Shown one piece after another: positions 51,155 through 51,904 of a stretch of DNA of 51,904 nt. The stretch is from Roseivirga sp. E12. Its GTDB lineage: Bacteria > Bacteroidota > Bacteroidia > Cytophagales > Cyclobacteriaceae. Each line of letters begins with the position of its first letter. The first letter of the stretch is position 1. The translations under genes and the position numbers were made by a program. The notes under the pieces are model-generated. The model saw nothing but the letters and a program-made list of their open reading frames with translations, was not told the origin of the DNA and searched no databases. The DNA lies in the NCBI RefSeq assembly GCF_017592825.1, contig NZ_JAGFMD010000014.1:1-51904 (forward strand). The letters run 5' to 3'.

Positions 51155-51904
51155 TTAACTACCGCCAACACCGGTCACTCTGATAGTAGAGGAAGTATTG
51201 GTCTTTAATTTGGCCCCGTTACCACTAGTTACTATTTTTTCTATCACGTTCAACTCCCCAGAAATAATACTTAACCTAGTGTTTGTAGATGCGAGCCCTA
51301 CTATAACAATTCGTTTGACAGTTACCGGTAATGTATTACTAAAGGAAACATCGAAGCCTTTAATATGAACTACTGACTGGTCGCATGGTATAGTCGATAT
51401 TGGACTGCCACCCTCAGTATCAGACCAAATATTTGGGTCACTCCAATTGCCATCTGCTATCGCCCATAACTCAGAAATACAAGAATGAGGATCAGCTACG
51501 AAATCCATAGAAAGCGTAAAAGTACCTCTACGATGAGACTCACCATTTCCCTGATCCACTGTCAAAAAGTATTCAGAACCAGAAGTCAGGTTTTCTGCTG
51601 ATAGACTAACATCAGAATTGCCCTGAATATGATTCACACTACTTAACTCTGAGCCTTGTGCATCAAACAATGCCAGTCGTGCATACTGCATATAACCTTC
51701 TGAGCCATACACCTTAGCTTCAACCTCAACCTCTCCATTTGATGGAGCAACAAACTTAAACCATACATTCGCATTAGGGTCGGTCGACCAGTTAGAAGGC
51801 CTCGTACCATCTGAGGTACCAGACTCAGTTGAAAACTCAGCATTAGACGACCGATACTCACCATTGCTATCAAAGCTAATAAGCAAGGCACCCGACTGTA
51901 AATC
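51155..51904 (-). CDS. Secreted multidomain protein fragment with PPC-like domain (5' partial)
   Basis: The frame is open to the window end, so the N-terminus is missing; 249 residues are visible. Residues about 45-130 resemble a pre-peptidase C-terminal (PPC-like) beta domain: VWFKFVAPSNGEVEVEA, ARLALFDAQGSEL, SEYFLTVDQGNG, GTFTLSM. A second part begins with ADGNWSDPNIWSD, a motif frequent in Bacteroidota secreted proteins, and continues into short beta-solenoid-like strands (RIVIVGL, RLSIISGELNVIEKIVTSG). The protein ends abruptly at VTGVGGS with no type A or type B T9SS sorting domain visible, and the next gene starts 1 base later. It is either an unusual natural end or a truncated cargo gene. 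Confidence 0.6.
   Translation of the reverse strand, partial: DLQSGALLISFDSNGEYRSSNAEFSTESGTSDGTRPSNWSTDPNANVWFKFVAPSNGEVEVEAKVYGSEGYMQYARLALFDAQGSELSSVNHIQGNSDVSLSAENLTSGSEYFLTVDQGNGESHRRGTFTLSMDFVADPHSCISELWAIADGNWSDPNIWSDTEGGSPISTIPCDQSVVHIKGFDVSFSNTLPVTVKRIVIVGLASTNTRLSIISGELNVIEKIVTSGNGAKLKTNTSSTIRVTGVGGS

Overview
The window looks like chromosome from a Bacteroidota bacterium, most likely a marine or gliding member of the Cytophagales. The evidence is the gene content: a type IX secretion system (T9SS) type B sorting domain, a PorP/SprF protein, a PorE/OmpA-like protein, the Bacteroidota-restricted families DUF4296, DUF3822, DUF4221 and TIGR02757, and several exact matches to the Bacteroidota -7 promoter element TAnnTTTG. 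The genus cannot be fixed from sequence reading alone. No rRNA, tRNA, transposase, prophage or CRISPR array was seen.

Region 1 (1-28348) is dominated by the 3' part of one enormous gene, open from base 1 to 25233 (8410 codons visible, 5' end outside the window). It encodes 68 complete tandem DUF11-type Ig-like domains of about 120 residues, then a cadherin-like domain and a gliding-motility/T9SS type B C-terminal domain. The repeats are hierarchical: single domains are grouped in fours (A-B-C-D), and a 16-domain block of about 5.78 kb is present twice in a row. PorP/SprF and PorE/OmpA-like genes follow directly, so the trio resembles the SprB-SprF layout of gliding bacteria: a giant surface adhesin with its own secretion partner.

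Region 2 (28349-35282) is a loose, accessory-looking stretch. It holds a small exported peptide plus DUF4221 lipoprotein pair, a surface-type lipoprotein with two lamin-tail and two spondin-like domains, and an acetyl-CoA hydrolase/CoA-transferase. The long intergenic gaps carry at least four copies of a modular, hairpin-rich dispersed repeat beginning CGTCATTC.

Region 3 (35283-50273) is compact housekeeping DNA: mutS2 with a DUF4296 lipoprotein; a DUF58 / DUF4381-like / BatA operon; a GH3-family enzyme with a LysE exporter; a YggS-type PLP protein with DUF423; a RecD-like helicase with a hotdog thioesterase; two Nudix proteins; an unknown membrane protein, DUF3822 and coaD; and pyrE. Many genes abut or overlap by a few bases, and four start at GTG or TTG.

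Region 4 (50274-51904) begins with two adjacent arrays of six heptamers each. It continues with a TIGR02757-family gene and the 3' end of a secreted multidomain protein that runs off the window and ends abruptly without a visible sorting domain.
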